From Henckelia pumila (lineage: Eukaryota; Streptophyta; Magnoliopsida; Lamiales; Gesneriaceae): a stretch of 64,000 nt of DNA. Location of the stretch: contig NC_133123.1 in NCBI RefSeq assembly GCF_033568475.1, positions 151,977,753 through 152,041,752 on the forward strand, given 5' to 3'. Made by a program: the position numbers and the translations under genes. Position 1 is the stretch's first letter. Each line of letters starts with the position of its first letter. Under the pieces are notes generated by a model. The model made no database searches, was not told where the DNA came from, and was given only the letters and a program-made list of their open reading frames with translations. Below are positions 43,741 to 56,854 of this stretch, piece by piece.

Positions 43741-46490
43741 CTATTACATATATAAATATGTGAGTTCAATTGTGAATTTACATGGTTACCCTTTTCATTA
43801 TTATATAATCAATGTGTTCTTTTAATTATTTATTCATTTGACTCTTCAATGAACTCATTTATTTCAAATTATATCATTCACTTTTTCAAATAATCTATAT
43901 ATTATATATTACATATATAAATATGTGTGTCAATTGTGAATTTACATGGTTAAATTTTCTATTATTATATAATTATATAATCAATGTGTTTTTTTTTAAT
44001 TATTTATTCATTTGACTCTTCAATTTACTCGTTTATTTCAAAATTATATTATTCATTTTTTCAAATAAAAAAGTAAAAATACTTTTACTATTTTTAACAT
44101 ATTTTTTACCATGCGTTCTAATTTATGTTATCCGATTATATAATATTTCACCTATGAACAAGTACGTGGAATACTAATAGGAATTTCAAGGAAATAGAAA
44201 AGTAAGAAAGTTACACAAAAAATTGTGAATTTACATGGTTACCCTTTTCATTATTATATAATCAATGTGTTCTTTTTATCTATTACATATATAAATATGT
44301 GAGTTCAATTGTGAATTTACATGGTTACCCTTTTCATTATTATATAATCAATGTGTTTTTTTAATTATTTATTCATTTGACTCTTCAATTAACTCATTTA
44401 TTTCAAATTATATCATTCACTTTTTCAAATAATCTATATATTATATATTACATATATAAATATGTGTGTCAATTGTGAATTTACATGGTTAAATTTTCCA
44501 TTATTATATAATTATATAATCAATGTGTTTTTTTTTAATTATTTATTCATTTGACTCTTCAATTTACTCGTTTATTTCAAAATTATATTATTCATTTTTT
44601 CAAATAAAAAAGTAAAAATACTTTTACTATTTTTAACATATTTTTTACCATGCGTTCTAATTTATGTTATCCGATTATATAATATTTCACCTATGAACAA
44701 GTACGTGGAATACTAATAGGAATTTCAAGGAAATAGAAAAGTAAGAAAGTTACACAAAAAATTGTGAATTTACATGGTTACCCTTTTCATTATTATATAA
44801 TCAATGTGTTCTTTTAATCTATTACATATATAAATATGTGAGTTCAATTGTGAATTTACATGGTTACCCTTTTCATTATTATATAATCAATGTGTTCTTT
44901 TAATTATTTATTCATTTGACTCTTCAATTAACTCATTTATTTCAAATTATATCATTCACTTTTTCAAATAATCTATATATTATATATTACATATATAAAT
45001 ATGTGTGTCAATTGTGAATTTACATGGTTAAATTTTCCATTATTATATAATTATATAATCAATGTGTTTTTTTTTAATTATTTATTCATTTGACTCTTCA
45101 ATTTACTCGTTTATTTCAAAATTATATTATTCATTTTTTCAAATAAAAAAGTAAAAATACTTTTACTATTTTTAACATATTTTTTACCATGCGTTCTAAT
45201 TTATGTTATCCGATTATATAATATTTCACCTATGAACAAGTACGTGGAATACTAATAGGAATTTCGAGGAAATAGAAAAGTAAGAAAGTTACACAAAAAA
45301 TTGTGAATTTACATGGTTACCCTTTTCATTATTATATAATCAATGTGTTCTTTTAATTATTTATTCATTTGACTCTTCAATTAACTCATTTATTTCAAAT
45401 TATATCATTCACTTTTTCAAATAATCTATATATTATATATTACATATATAAATATGTGTGTCAATTGTGAATTTACATGGTTAAATTTTCCATTATTATA
45501 TAATTATATAATCAATGTGTTTTTTTTAATTATTTATTCATTTGACTCTTCAATTTACTCGTTTATTTCAAAATTATATTATTCATTTTTTCAAATAAAT
45601 CTATTACATATATAAATATGTGAGTTCAATTGTGAATTTACATGGTTATCCTTTTCATTATTATATAATCAATGTGTTCTTTTAATTATTTATTCATTTG
45701 ACTCTTCAATTAACTCATTTATTTCAAATTATATCATTCACTTTTTCAAATAATCTATATATTATATATTACATATATAAATATGTGTGTCAATTGTGAA
45801 TTTACATGGTTAAATTTTCCATTATTATATAATTATATAATCAATGTGTTTTTTTTTAATTATTTATTCATTTGACTCTTCAATTTACTCGTTTATTTCA
45901 AAATTATATTATTCATTTTTTCAAATAAAAAAGTAAAAATACTTTTACTATTTTTAACATATTTTTTACCATGCGTTCTAATTTATGTTATCCGATTATA
46001 TAATATTTCACCTATGAACAAGTACGTGGAATACTAATAGGAATTTCGAGGAAATAGAAAAGTAAGAAAGTTACACAAAAAATTGTGAATTTACATGGTT
46101 ACCCTTTTCATTATTATATAATCAATGTGTTCTTTTAATTATTTATTCATTTGACTCTTCAATTAACTCATTTATTTCAAATTATATCATTCACTTTTTC
46201 AAATAATCTATATATTATATATTACATATATAAATATGTGTGTCAATTGTGAATTTACATGGTTAAATTTTCCATTATTATATAATTATATAATCAATGT
46301 GTTTTTTTTTAATTATTTATTCATTTGACTCTTCAATTTACTCGTTTATTTCAAAATTATATTATTCATTTTTTCAAATAAAAAAGTAAAAATACTTTTA
46401 CTATTTTTAACATATTTTTTACCATGCGTTCTAATTTATGTTATCCGATTATATAATATTTCACCTATGAACAAGTACGTGGAATACTAA
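43741..46490 (+). repeat. Tandem array of six Helitron-5'-like units
   Basis: The marker 'tatgtgtgtcaattgtgaat' occurs six times (near 43921, 44459, 44998, 45452, 45780, 46236), giving spacings of about 539, 539, 454, 328 and 454. Copies are almost identical, with single-base differences such as 'ttcaagg/ttcgagg'. Each full unit contains two related halves starting 'tatataaatatgtg'. Units 4-6 are shortened at different points. No ORF. The near-identity indicates recent unequal exchange, or an assembly artefact. Confidence 0.85.
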
Positions 46491-47800
46491 TAATAATAAT
46501 AATAATTAAAAAAATTTATTATCTTACAAGTAGTATATGGATACTATAAATACAAAATTTCATATTGTACTTTACTTTTTTTATAATTAATTTATATATT
46601 ATCTATTCTATTATTACCATTATTATATAATTTATAATCAATGTGTTTTTTTTAAATTTTTTTTATTAATTTGACTCTTCAATTAACATATTTATTTCAA
46701 AATTATACCACTCACTTTTTCAAATTAAAAAGTAAAAATACTTTTACTATTTTTAACATATTTTTCTAGCATGCGTTCTAATTTATTTTATCCGATTATA
46801 TAATATTTCACCTATGAACAAGTACGTGGAGTACTAATAATAATAATAATTTTTCTTATCTTACAAGATAGTATATGGATACTATATATACAAAATTTCA
46901 TATCGTACTTTACTTTTTTTAATTAATTTATCTATTATATATTCTATTATCTATTATTATTATAAATATATGAGAAAAAATTGTGAATTAACTCAAATAT
47001 TTTTTGTTTTTTACACACTATTTTTCTGTGGTATCTTTTCATATTTTGTGCATCTAATATTTTTTATTTACTTCTTCTCTTATTTGAGTTTTTCCTAAAA
47101 AATATTTTTAACTTATTTAATACACACTATTTTTCTATTAATCTTATAAGATATAGTATATGGTTACTTAAAATACAAAAGTTGCATAATGTACTTTATT
47201 TTTGTTATTATCTATCTATTATCTATTTTATTACTAATATAAATGTATGTGTGACAATTGTGAATTAACTTAAATATCTTTCTTTTTTACAAATTATTTT
47301 TTTTGTTAATCTATTATTTATTATTAATATTATAAATATGAGTTATAATTAGAATTAATTTATATATCATTGTAGTTTACACACTATTTGAGTTCTAATT
47401 ATGAATTTACTTAAACATTCTTGTTTTGTATACATTATTTTTTCATAAATTTTTCAAAAACATGATAAAATATCATTTTTTATGTCTTTTTTTAGATTTT
47501 ATAATTTTTTTGAATTTATAATTATTTTATTTGTTGCGTTGACTAAAACTATAATGTGCTTAAAATTTTAAAAAAATTTAATGCAACCAACATTTTTTTG
47601 GTTACCTTTATAAATTACTTAAATAAAATAATTATATATTTAAATAAATTAAATATATGTCACGTGACTTGGTTTCCAATATCTAATTTGTTTTTAACTT
47701 TATTTTTATGGTTTTTATTTAAAAACTACTTAAATAAAATTTGATGTGTTATACTTTTTATGTCTAAATTTTCCAGTTTTTAAATCCCTTTAGTTGTTAT
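46491..47800. repeat. Diverged array copies and AT-rich DNA
   Basis: 46600-46840 is a diverged seventh copy of the array unit ('catgcgttctaattta', 'cctatgaacaagtacgtgga'). Two versions of 'cttacaag..agtatatggatact' follow at about 46520 and 46860. The remainder is AT-rich without a gene. Confidence 0.5.
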
Positions 47801-48039
47801 TCTATCCTGATACACTACTAATCACTTGATACGTAAGCAAGTGTCCAACGTCCGTAAAATAGCCTGTGAAAACTTGTCCCAAAATAAACGACATTAAAGC
47901 AGAGCTTGTCACGTGTCTTTGTCTTTTTTCCAAAAAAAGGTGCAGTGGCTCAGAGGCTATTTGGACTATAGTAAATACGGAAATCGATGACTCTTTTAAT
48001 CCTTTTTCTTTAATGAGAATATTTTTGAGCAATCCTTGA

Positions 48040-49020
48040 GTGCATCAGATCGAATGTCAGATGGAATATGGATCAGTTCAAAATGGTTTTCTTGTGTAGC
48101 AAAACTTTGTAGAAATTTGAGTTTTGAAATGCTAAAAGTAAAACTCTCACGTACTTCGCCCATTTAAAATATTTCATCTGGTTTTCAACCTCTTGGATAG
48201 CCAGGTTGATTGTAGTTTGGGTGGAAGGATCCATAGTTGTCATTTCCTTTCCTTCGATTTTGAACTGCTCCAATCCAGAATCCGTTTTGATCATATCTTT
48301 CCCCGTTATCACAATTACCAGATCATATCGTGGAGATTGGAATAGATGGAATAGCGGGGAGCTAAATTGGTGGAGTGATCATATGCTTGACCATCTTGGA
48401 TATCTTTTTCTTTGGGTGACGGGTTATCTTAGGAGGTTTGGTATGCTTCTTCTAAGCTGGTTCCTTGGTTGGACTTGATTTTGTCTTGATAACCAAGCCA
48501 TCCGTTGGTGATATATAGATTCTTGGTCCAGTAAGCTACATTAGATATCTCATTCAAAATCTTGTGCACATGAAAAGTTGAAGTAGCACATAGCTGAATG
48601 CCAAAAATTTTCAAAATACAACTGATTTGGACCATGAACTCATTGAGATTGGATATTAGGGATGGTGATCATAGAAGTGAGATTCTTGAACAAAATTTCA
48701 GACAAGTTGATCTGGATCCCAGCAGTGATAGCAGCCATCACATGCAGCTAGCTTTTCCACGGTGATGGTATAGCTGCTTTTCCACTGTGATGTTATTAAA
48801 CGAACACGTGTTAGCACGAAGAGACTTTGCTACAATATCAACAAGAAGTCTGTACTCCATCTTTATGTCTTTATTCGTGCATGATGACTTGATAAGAACA
48901 TTTTTTATGGAGTATCTTGACTTTATTTCTTTTCGAAGTTGCCCAAAAATTAGGGAGAAGTCAGTGAGTTCAGGTGAGGGCAGATCAAACCCCTCGATGA
49001 ATATTGAATCCTTAGTGATG
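48040..49020 (-). pseudogene. Decayed copy of the SIRE env-position ORF
   Basis: The minus strand, read across frameshifts, gives EYRLLVDIVAKSLRANTCSF (48840s), MAAITAGIQINLSEILFKNL (48740-48680) and QISCILKIFGIQL, in the order and spacing of residues ~135-212 of the 994-aa ORF (EYQMLADIVAKS, MTAIMKGVKINWSNILF, QASQLLEALGISL). Further on, TTINLAIQEVE (~48220) parallels LQINLTMDEVI. This is the third member of the family in the window. The gene is dead: many stops and frame changes. Confidence 0.65.
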
Positions 49021-50088
49021 GAGATTGAATCCCATCAATAGAGTTTTATACTTATATCATTTGTGACGTTCACGGCCTGAAAAAATTTGGGCAATGCCTA
49101 CTTATAGATCTGGTTGCCACAACTCAAAAATTTTCACAGTCTAGATGCTTATAGAGATCGGAACATATATATATATATATATAAACAATTATAAGTGAGT
49201 TGACATCGGTCGGCATGAAGTGAAAAACAGTCGATACGAGTTGGAATTTCTTCAAAATAAGTCAAACTCGGTGTACTCGGTTCATATCAGTAGATATATA
49301 TAAACTAAAAATAAGTCAAAACCAATCAAAAATCAGTCTATGTGAACTAAATATCAGTCAAATATCAGTCCATATGAATTGGAAATCATTCCATATGACT
49401 CCTCATGTGTACTTGAAATAACTTGGTCAAATGTGTGTGTGAGTGTATACACACACTAGAAAGGTAGGTCATAAAAAGTGTGAAAGTCAACTTGGAGAAT
49501 GTTTTGGGAGATTGGAGACATGGTTGCAACATAAATTTGTGAAATGAAGAACATGAAAGACTTAAATCAGATAGAAAATTTGTAAGCACAAAAATTCTAA
49601 ATGCGGTGAAGAACAACAAGAAGAAGAGATTGAGTTACAAAATATTTAGTATATATACAGTCGCTTAGGTAAATTCGTCGGTCCACGTGACAATATGTTT
49701 AAAATTTTAAAAGTTAAAGGCGGTTTAAAAAAATTAGTAAAAAATAAAGCGTAAATAAAAATAAGTAAAATTTAAAAAGAGTAACTAATTTTGACAGTTT
49801 CATAGTACATTAATATTTTCGAAGTGATTGTTAACTAATTCAGAACTATTGGATAAGATTAGACTAAGTTTTGAAAAATTGAGATGTACCAGCTTGATTT
49901 CAAAATTGAATTGTATCAGCTTGAGTTCAAAATCGAGTTGTACCAGCTTGAGTTTAAGAGTGAGTTATACTAGATGGATTTTCAAAATTAGGCTAACAAT
50001 TGTCTTATCAGTTCAATTTTTCATTTCTCCCGAGTCAATTCGTAATCAATTTAAATCAACTAAACCAGTAAGTATGAAAACTTAGCTC
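49021..50088. other. Degenerate interval between env-position ORF relic and pol relic
   Basis: Corresponds in position to the pol-env gap that holds antisense ORFs in the inner element, but I find no match to those ORFs. Short repeats ('aatcagtc.atatgaa') lie at 49320-49400 and a Ser/Leu-rich chance ORF at 49828-50085. Confidence 0.4.
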
Positions 50089-50215
50089 GAGTAGTGGCTT
50101 AGTGAAGATGTTTGCCACTTGTTGATCAGTTAAATATATTCAAGCTAAAATTCATTCTTCATAACACGATCTCGAATGAAGTGATGTCTGATGTCAATAT
50201 GCTTTGTTTTGGAAA
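50089..50215 (-). pseudogene. Relic of Copia RNase H (end of pol)
   Basis: DNA aligns with 16290-16420 of the inner element: 'gtgaagatgt.tgc', 'gaatga/aaaatgatgtc/cct', 'atatgctt.gtt'. The minus frame corresponds to the conserved HIEVRHHFIRD region. It lies upstream, in minus orientation, of the env-position ORF relic, as in an intact element. Confidence 0.7.
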
Positions 50216-50224
50216 TCTTTGAGA

Positions 50225-50428
50225 CGAATCAACCTTTCTCGGATTTTCAAATAAAAATAATACTTTTGACATAAAAATAATAATTTTTCACGGTGTCTCA
50301 AACAAGAATTTCGTCTCAAAAAATTGACTCGTAAGATCGTCTCATAGGAGTTTTGTGTTAATTTTGTTTCGTTTTTTAATTACTCCAACATATGTTTTCC
50401 ACGTGCAACGCACGTGCCTGATTTCTAG
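50225..50428 (+). mobile_element. Helitron 3' end with hairpin and CTAG
   Basis: Perfect stem-loop CACGTGC-AAC-GCACGTG at 50400-50416, then CTAG at 50425-50428 followed by T. This is the standard Helitron 3' end. Subterminal text is shared with 37763-37953 and 32250-32470. Confidence 0.75.
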
Positions 50429-53400
50429 TCTATATAAAAGTGACACTTTAGTTGTGAATTTACATTTTTATCCTCATTACAATTCATTTAATGATTAATT
50501 TTTTCCCATTTTCAAGACTTTTTAAGGTTTTTTATGTCATTCTATTGAGTTATTCAATGCTTATTTAATTTGTCATTATTTATTTATTCTAGGTAAAATT
50601 AATTGTTAATATTTAATTAATGTCCAAAAATTAAAGTTTAGTTGTTAATTTACATTTTTATCATCGTTTTAATTCATTTAATGGTTAATTTTTGTCATTT
50701 CCAAGACTTTTTGAGGTTTTTGAGGTCATTCTGTAGATTAATTCAATGCATATTTAATCTGTCACTATTTATTTATTTTAGTTCATCTCCTAAAATTAAA
50801 TTTTTATTTTTATTATCAATTTATTTCATTTAATGATTAATTTTTTGTCATTCCAAATACTTTTTGAAATTTTTTATGTCATTTTGTAGTTTTATTCAAT
50901 GAGTATTTAATTTATGACTATTTATTTTATTATAGATAAAATTAATTGCTAATGTCCTAAAATTAAAGTTTTATTAATTGAAAGTTATATTAACATTTTT
51001 TTCTCTACATCAAAGAAATTTATTATTTTTGTGAAATTATTTTCAACATTTATCTTTAACGCTTTGCTTTTAGTCGTCATTATTCTAAATTTTTTAACCT
51101 AATATTTTGATTATTAAACTTTTAAACAAATAACAAATTAAATCAAATCAATTATTTTAATCATCTGATTCAAGATAAGTAGAATCATATCATAATCATA
51201 AATCGATATTGTATTCCACTTATATAAGAAATGTATCTCATATTTTATTCAATCAATCCGTTTATTTTTTGGAATTTGGTAATTTAACTAAAATTTTTTG
51301 TATTCATGTTTTTAGGAAGAATAACTATAAAACTAACAGTGATGTATAACTAAGTAATATTTTATAAAACTTTAGGGACCAAAAATATTTCAGTGATAAA
51401 ATAAAAGTGTAATCAACAATATTTATACTTTTTATCAAAGATAAACAAATATATAATTATAAGTAAGTTTCATGTTGATGTTTGAACTACAGTATAATAC
51501 TTATTAATAATATATATATGTATATATAACTGACAATTTATCTATATCTATATAAAATTGGCGCTTTATTTATGAATTTAATAATTAGTTTTATCATTTT
51601 TAAGGTTTTTGAGGTTTTATTCATTGTATAGTTTTGTTCAATGAGTATTTACTTTGTATCTATGTATTTATTATAGATAAAATCAATTGCTAATATTTAA
51701 TTCATGTTCAAAACAAAAGTTTTATCAATTGAAAGCTATATTTTTTTATTTGTCTATAAATTTACAAAATTTATTAATTTTTTTAACTTACTGTCAAGCT
51801 TTATCTCAATCGCTATGTTCTTAGTCTTTTAAAATTTTTAACTTAATTTAGTATTAAATTTTTAGAACACAAAAAATTTCAATCGAGTTATTAACTTTTA
51901 CCGTCTTGTTCAAAATAAATAAAATCATATCATAAATCGAGATTTTATTTTACTTAAATAAGAAATGTATTACCCTCTTTTATTCAATCAATTAGCTTAT
52001 TTTTTGCATTTGGTAATCTAACAAAAATCTTTGGTATTCCATTTTTTAAGAAGGAGGACTACAAAAATAATGGTGATAACTAATTATGTAATTCTTTAAA
52101 AAAATTTAGGGATTAAAAATATTTTAGTGCTGAACTAAAAGTGTAATTAACACTGATATTTTTTTGTCCAAATTAAAAAATATATAATTATAACTAAATT
52201 TTATGTTGATGTCTGAACTAAATTATAATATAATATTTATCTATATAAAAGTGGTTATTTAGTTATGAATTTACAGTGTTGTATTTATTTTTTTTTAATT
52301 TAATGACTAAATTTTTTATCATTTTTAAGGTTCTTTTATGTCATTTTGTAGTTTTTTCAATGAGTATTTAATTTATGTCTATTTATTTATTTATTTATTT
52401 ATTTATGTGAATTAATTATTAATATTTAATTCATGTTCTAAAGTTAATGTTTTACTAATTGAAAGCTATTTTAATCTAAAAAATATATATTAATTTGACA
52501 ACTTACTTTCAACCTTTATCAGCATCGCTATGTTTTAGTCTTTTAATTTTTAAACATAATATTTCGATCATTATAGTTTCGCGAAAAAAAATTAAATTGA
52601 ATCATTAACTTAGTCATATGGTTCAAATCAAGTAAAGTCAGATAATAAATAATTGAGACTATATATCACATATAAATGAAAGATATTCTCCTATTTTATC
52701 CAATCAATTCGTTTTAATTTGTTCATTTTTTTTGAATTTAGTAATCTAACTAAAATTTTTGGTATTCCAGATTGTAGGAATAATATTATAAAACTAATGG
52801 TGATGACTATGTAATCTAACTATGATAGTTTACTGAAAAAAAAATATTACAAGATTTGAAGAAATAAAAAAAATTACCTTGATTATGGCATACTATATGT
52901 ATGATTTTTCAGAAGAAGGAAAAAAAAAAGAAAGACATTTACTACATATTAATATTTTAAATTTTAAAATAAGATTATGACAAACTTATGAAACAATTAT
53001 TTTATCATTAATTAAATAAATAATTGTATGAATAAATTAATTTTTTGGCATAAATTTTTTAATACTTAAACATAAGAGTTTATGTTAGAAAAATTATTTT
53101 GTATTGAATTTTTTTAGGACATTAATTATTTTATATGCTAAATATTATTGAATGTATATTAAATTTAATTTTCAAAGCTAAAGAAACAAAGTTATTCAAT
53201 ATTTTAGAAAATATACACAAAATTGTGAATGTATTATGCATGAGCAAAAAACTTGAAAATCAAAGCAAGTCATATGTACATCATGTTTTATCAGACGTAA
53301 AAAAATATATATGATTTAGATACACTTTATTCATAGAAGATCAAATTTTATCTTTAACTAAAACTTTTAAATTAAAAAATTATTATTATTTTTCACTAAC

Positions 53401-54437
53401 TTTTTAAATCTTAGGTTTTGGTCACTAAGTTTTCAAAATTTTTTTTTTAAGACTAAATTTTATTTTAATCTATTTATACCTTGTGGTGACACTGAAAAAT
53501 GCTTATTTTGCATCGAAAAATACTGACATAGGCATTATAAAAATGATGCAACTTAAAAAATTGTTGACTTATTAGATGTCATGTCAACAATTGAATTAAA
53601 AATAGTCAAAATTAAAAGTTAGTGTATCAAAACTTAAATTTGACAAATCAATTGACTAAAAATCAAAATGTGATGTGTTAATGGAACAAATTATTTTCTT
53701 TCAAATAAATTACTGTTTTAATTCGCAAATCAATAGAAGTAAATTATTATTTAATAAATATTACTTTTGTTTAAGTGCAATAACTATTCATACTGAGAAG
53801 AACAATCGAAACATGATGTTTGAGATCCAACATAATTTAAAATATTGGATAAGTATTGTTACCAATGACTATAATTTTTGAAAATGCAATAAGCATTTGA
53901 CCATATAATATGTATCAAAGTGAAGGTCATGACTTCGATTCACATTGATTGCAAACATAATTATTGGAAAAGAGATTATTGGGTATATAATTATATTTTT
54001 GATATGTAAAACAATCAAAATGTAGTGTTTGAACTGTTACACAGATTAAAATATTTGAATTGCACAATTATATATCAACTATATATAGCTTTTAATAAAA
54101 TGCAAAACGCTCGGTCCTACGGTTTATAAAAAATCAATGTATTTTTTTACATTTCTCGACAGTTATATAACATATGTTATTGTTTTAAAGTCATTAATTA
54201 AAAAATAAATTAAAGACAAGGTATAAAACATAAAAGTATCGATTAGATACCATAAATCGATCGTTAAAAAAAATTAAAGACAAAATGTTCTCACTTCAAT
54301 AACTAATTAGAGATCAAATGATTATAACCGAAGTTTGAAATTGATAGTACAATATATAACACTTATTAAAAATAGTAAGTAATCAACTAATAAAATTATT
54401 ATAACGTGTCACGTGCGTTGCACGTGCAATTTTCTAG
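50429..54437 (+). mobile_element. Non-autonomous Helitron, ~4 kb
   Basis: Starts TCTATATAAAAGTG right after the preceding CTAG. Ends with the stem-loop CACGTGC-GTT-GCACGTG (54410-54426) and CTAG at 54434-54437, followed by T. The 5' portion is present in three diverged direct copies (starting about 50429, 51541 and 52240; shared phrases 'tatgaatttaca', 'caatgagtattta', 'ttaattcatgt'). No Rep/helicase coding sequence. Which 5' copy is the true end for this 3' end is not certain. Confidence 0.65.
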
Positions 54438-54679
54438 TGTAACATAAAAATGTATCTTTTTCTTGTGCTAAATGATCAATTAAATAATTAGTTGGTCAAC
54501 TCTAAAAAAATATATATAATACAATGCTACGAGTTGTGTCCTACGTGCTAAACGATTAATTAAAGAAGAGGTTAGTCAACTATACAAAAAGATAATAATG
54601 ATAATAATAAGTCAATTACACATGAATTTATGCATTATAAAGACAATGCATCTCTTCTTTCTGTCCATCTTTGTCTCCC
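54438..54679 (+). promoter_or_regulatory. Upstream region of NLR2
   Basis: AT-rich. 'tgcattataaagacaatgca' at about 54631 could hold a TATA box 45-50 nt before the ATG at 54680. Confidence 0.35.
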
Positions 54680-56854
54680 ATGGCCGCTGCTTATGTGGCG
54701 CTTCTGTCCCTTGCTCGATCACTACACCAGATTTTGAATCTTGAACGGCATATCAACGCTCACCACGAAGAAAAAATTATATCTCTCCATGAAAGGATTA
54801 GTTTTATATAAAATCACAAATGTTTCGCATGAAGCGCAAGATTTCATGGATTCGTATCTGTGTAAGGTGTCAACAACCCATGATGATTGGAGTTCTTGTG
54901 ATGAGGTGACCTTGTATCAAAACTTTGAGAGGATTAATTTTATTGAAGAAGAAACAACGAAGATGAAGAACATGAGAAACACGATAGAAGATCTCCGATC
55001 CAGAACTTATCCTTCTCCGGTTGATCATTCTTCCACACTCAAAGTCACAGTTAAAGACATGGTTGTGGGACTCAATAATGACTTGAATGCAATCAATGAA
55101 TTGTTATACGAAGATTCCACTAAGCTCCAAATTATCCCAATAATTGGGATGGGAGGAATCGGGAAGACGACTCTAGCTAGAAGAGCTTATGATGATTCAC
55201 TCCTTACTCAACATTTTGATTGCTATGCATGGATCACAGTTTCTGTAGAGTATCAAAGAGGACGGATTCTTTCAGGACTTCTTCATCACTTGAAGAAACT
55301 CGATAGGGAACAATCTCATCATAAGACTGATGCTGAATTGGAAATACTAGTGTACCAAATCTCAAGGATAGGCGATATCTCATCGTGATTGATGATATTT
55401 GGAGTACCAAGGCTTGGGATGATTTGGAGATGATATTTCCGGACGATGGTAGTGGAAGCCGAATCTTGTTGACTACGAGGCTATCCGATGTTGCTGTTTA
55501 TGCGGGATGTTCTAGTACTTCGTTTCACCGAATGAATTTTTTGAATGAAGATCAAAGCTGGAAACTACTCCAGGAAAGAATTTTTGGACAAGAATCTTGT
55601 CCTATCAAACTGGTGGAGATCGGGAAGAAGATTGCAAGAAATTGTGGGGGACTTCCACTCACGATTGTGGTGGTTGCGGGACTATTCCTTTCTTCCAACA
55701 ATATGATGAAAGAAGAATTGTGGGAAAATATTTCGGAAAATATAAGTTCAACAGAACCCACAATTGCGTTGCAATGCTCAAAGATACTATGTTTGAGTTA
55801 TGATTGGTTACTTCTTCAGCTAAAGCCATGTTTCCTCTACGTCGCAGCTTTTCCAAAAGATTATGAAATTGATGTTTCTAAGCTAATAATGTTATGGGTT
55901 GCATAGGGATTTCTTAAACCAGGGGATCAATATAGATGCTTGGAAGATGTGGCAGAGGGGTATTTGGAGGATCTTGTGAATAGAAATATGATTTTAGTGC
56001 GTGAGAAAGGGCCAGACGGGAAACTCATTACTGTTGGAATCCATGATCTGTTGAGGGAGATTTGTACAACAAAATCTGAAGAAGGGGTTTCTTCATCATG
56101 CCTCGAATGCTGGGAGAGAAGTTGTTGCAAATCCAAAGCGTCGTCTCAGTTATCATTTCCCACAGCTTTTCCAAGAACTGCGAACACTAGATTCAACCGT
56201 GCGTTCAATTTTTTGTAAGATATATTTCACTTTAGGATTGTCTCTATGTTGTAGGCGCCTCAGTGTTTTGGATGCACCAGGAGTGACTTGGACAAATTTC
56301 TCAAATGAACTCTCAAGATTCATCAATTTAAGGTACATTGCTTTTGCATTAAACAATATGTCCTTCCCCAATGGGTTTCCTGCCTCAATCTCTAAACTTC
56401 CCAATCTCCAGACTATAATTGCTCATGGAATTTACCATGGAATATTGCAATTGCCCTATGAAATCTTGAGGATGCCGAAGTTGAGGCATTTGATCACTAG
56501 CCAAACATGTTACATATCCAATCTCTCAGACGTAGGAATGGTTTCCGAAAGTGATCTAAAAACACTTGACAGTGTGATCAATTTCACATTTACTGAAGAA
56601 ACCATTAAAATACTTGCGAATCTAGAGAAATTGATACTTGTTATAGCTAAGAACTGGAGTGATAATTGGGATGATTATAATCTCAAAATTCTTTTCCGTC
56701 TGCGAAACCTTGAAGAAATACAAGTATTTTCCCGTTTTGACAATGATTTTTATGTGCGCTACACTCCTAATCTTTCATTGTCATGGAGCTTCGCTTTTCC
56801 AATCGGTCTTAAAAAGTTAACTCTACGAGGAGTTCGTTTGCTCTGGAAAAATGT

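Noticed and set aside
43741-46490. CRISPR-like array
   Set aside because: Units are hundreds of bases long without unique spacers, in a plant nuclear context.
49828-50085. Ser/Leu-rich 85-codon ORF
   Set aside because: Built from short direct repeats ('ttgtaccagcttgag'-like) and starts at a non-ATG codon. No protein-like motif.
48040-50215. Reading 48-50 kb as an endogenous pararetrovirus fragment
   Set aside because: The translated pieces match the SIRE env-position ORF and RNase H in the correct order, which explains the region better.
54741-55388. 215-codon ORF as the true start of NLR2
   Set aside because: It begins in the wrong frame upstream of the deletion. The family start MAAAY is at 54680 and is cut off at codon 44.
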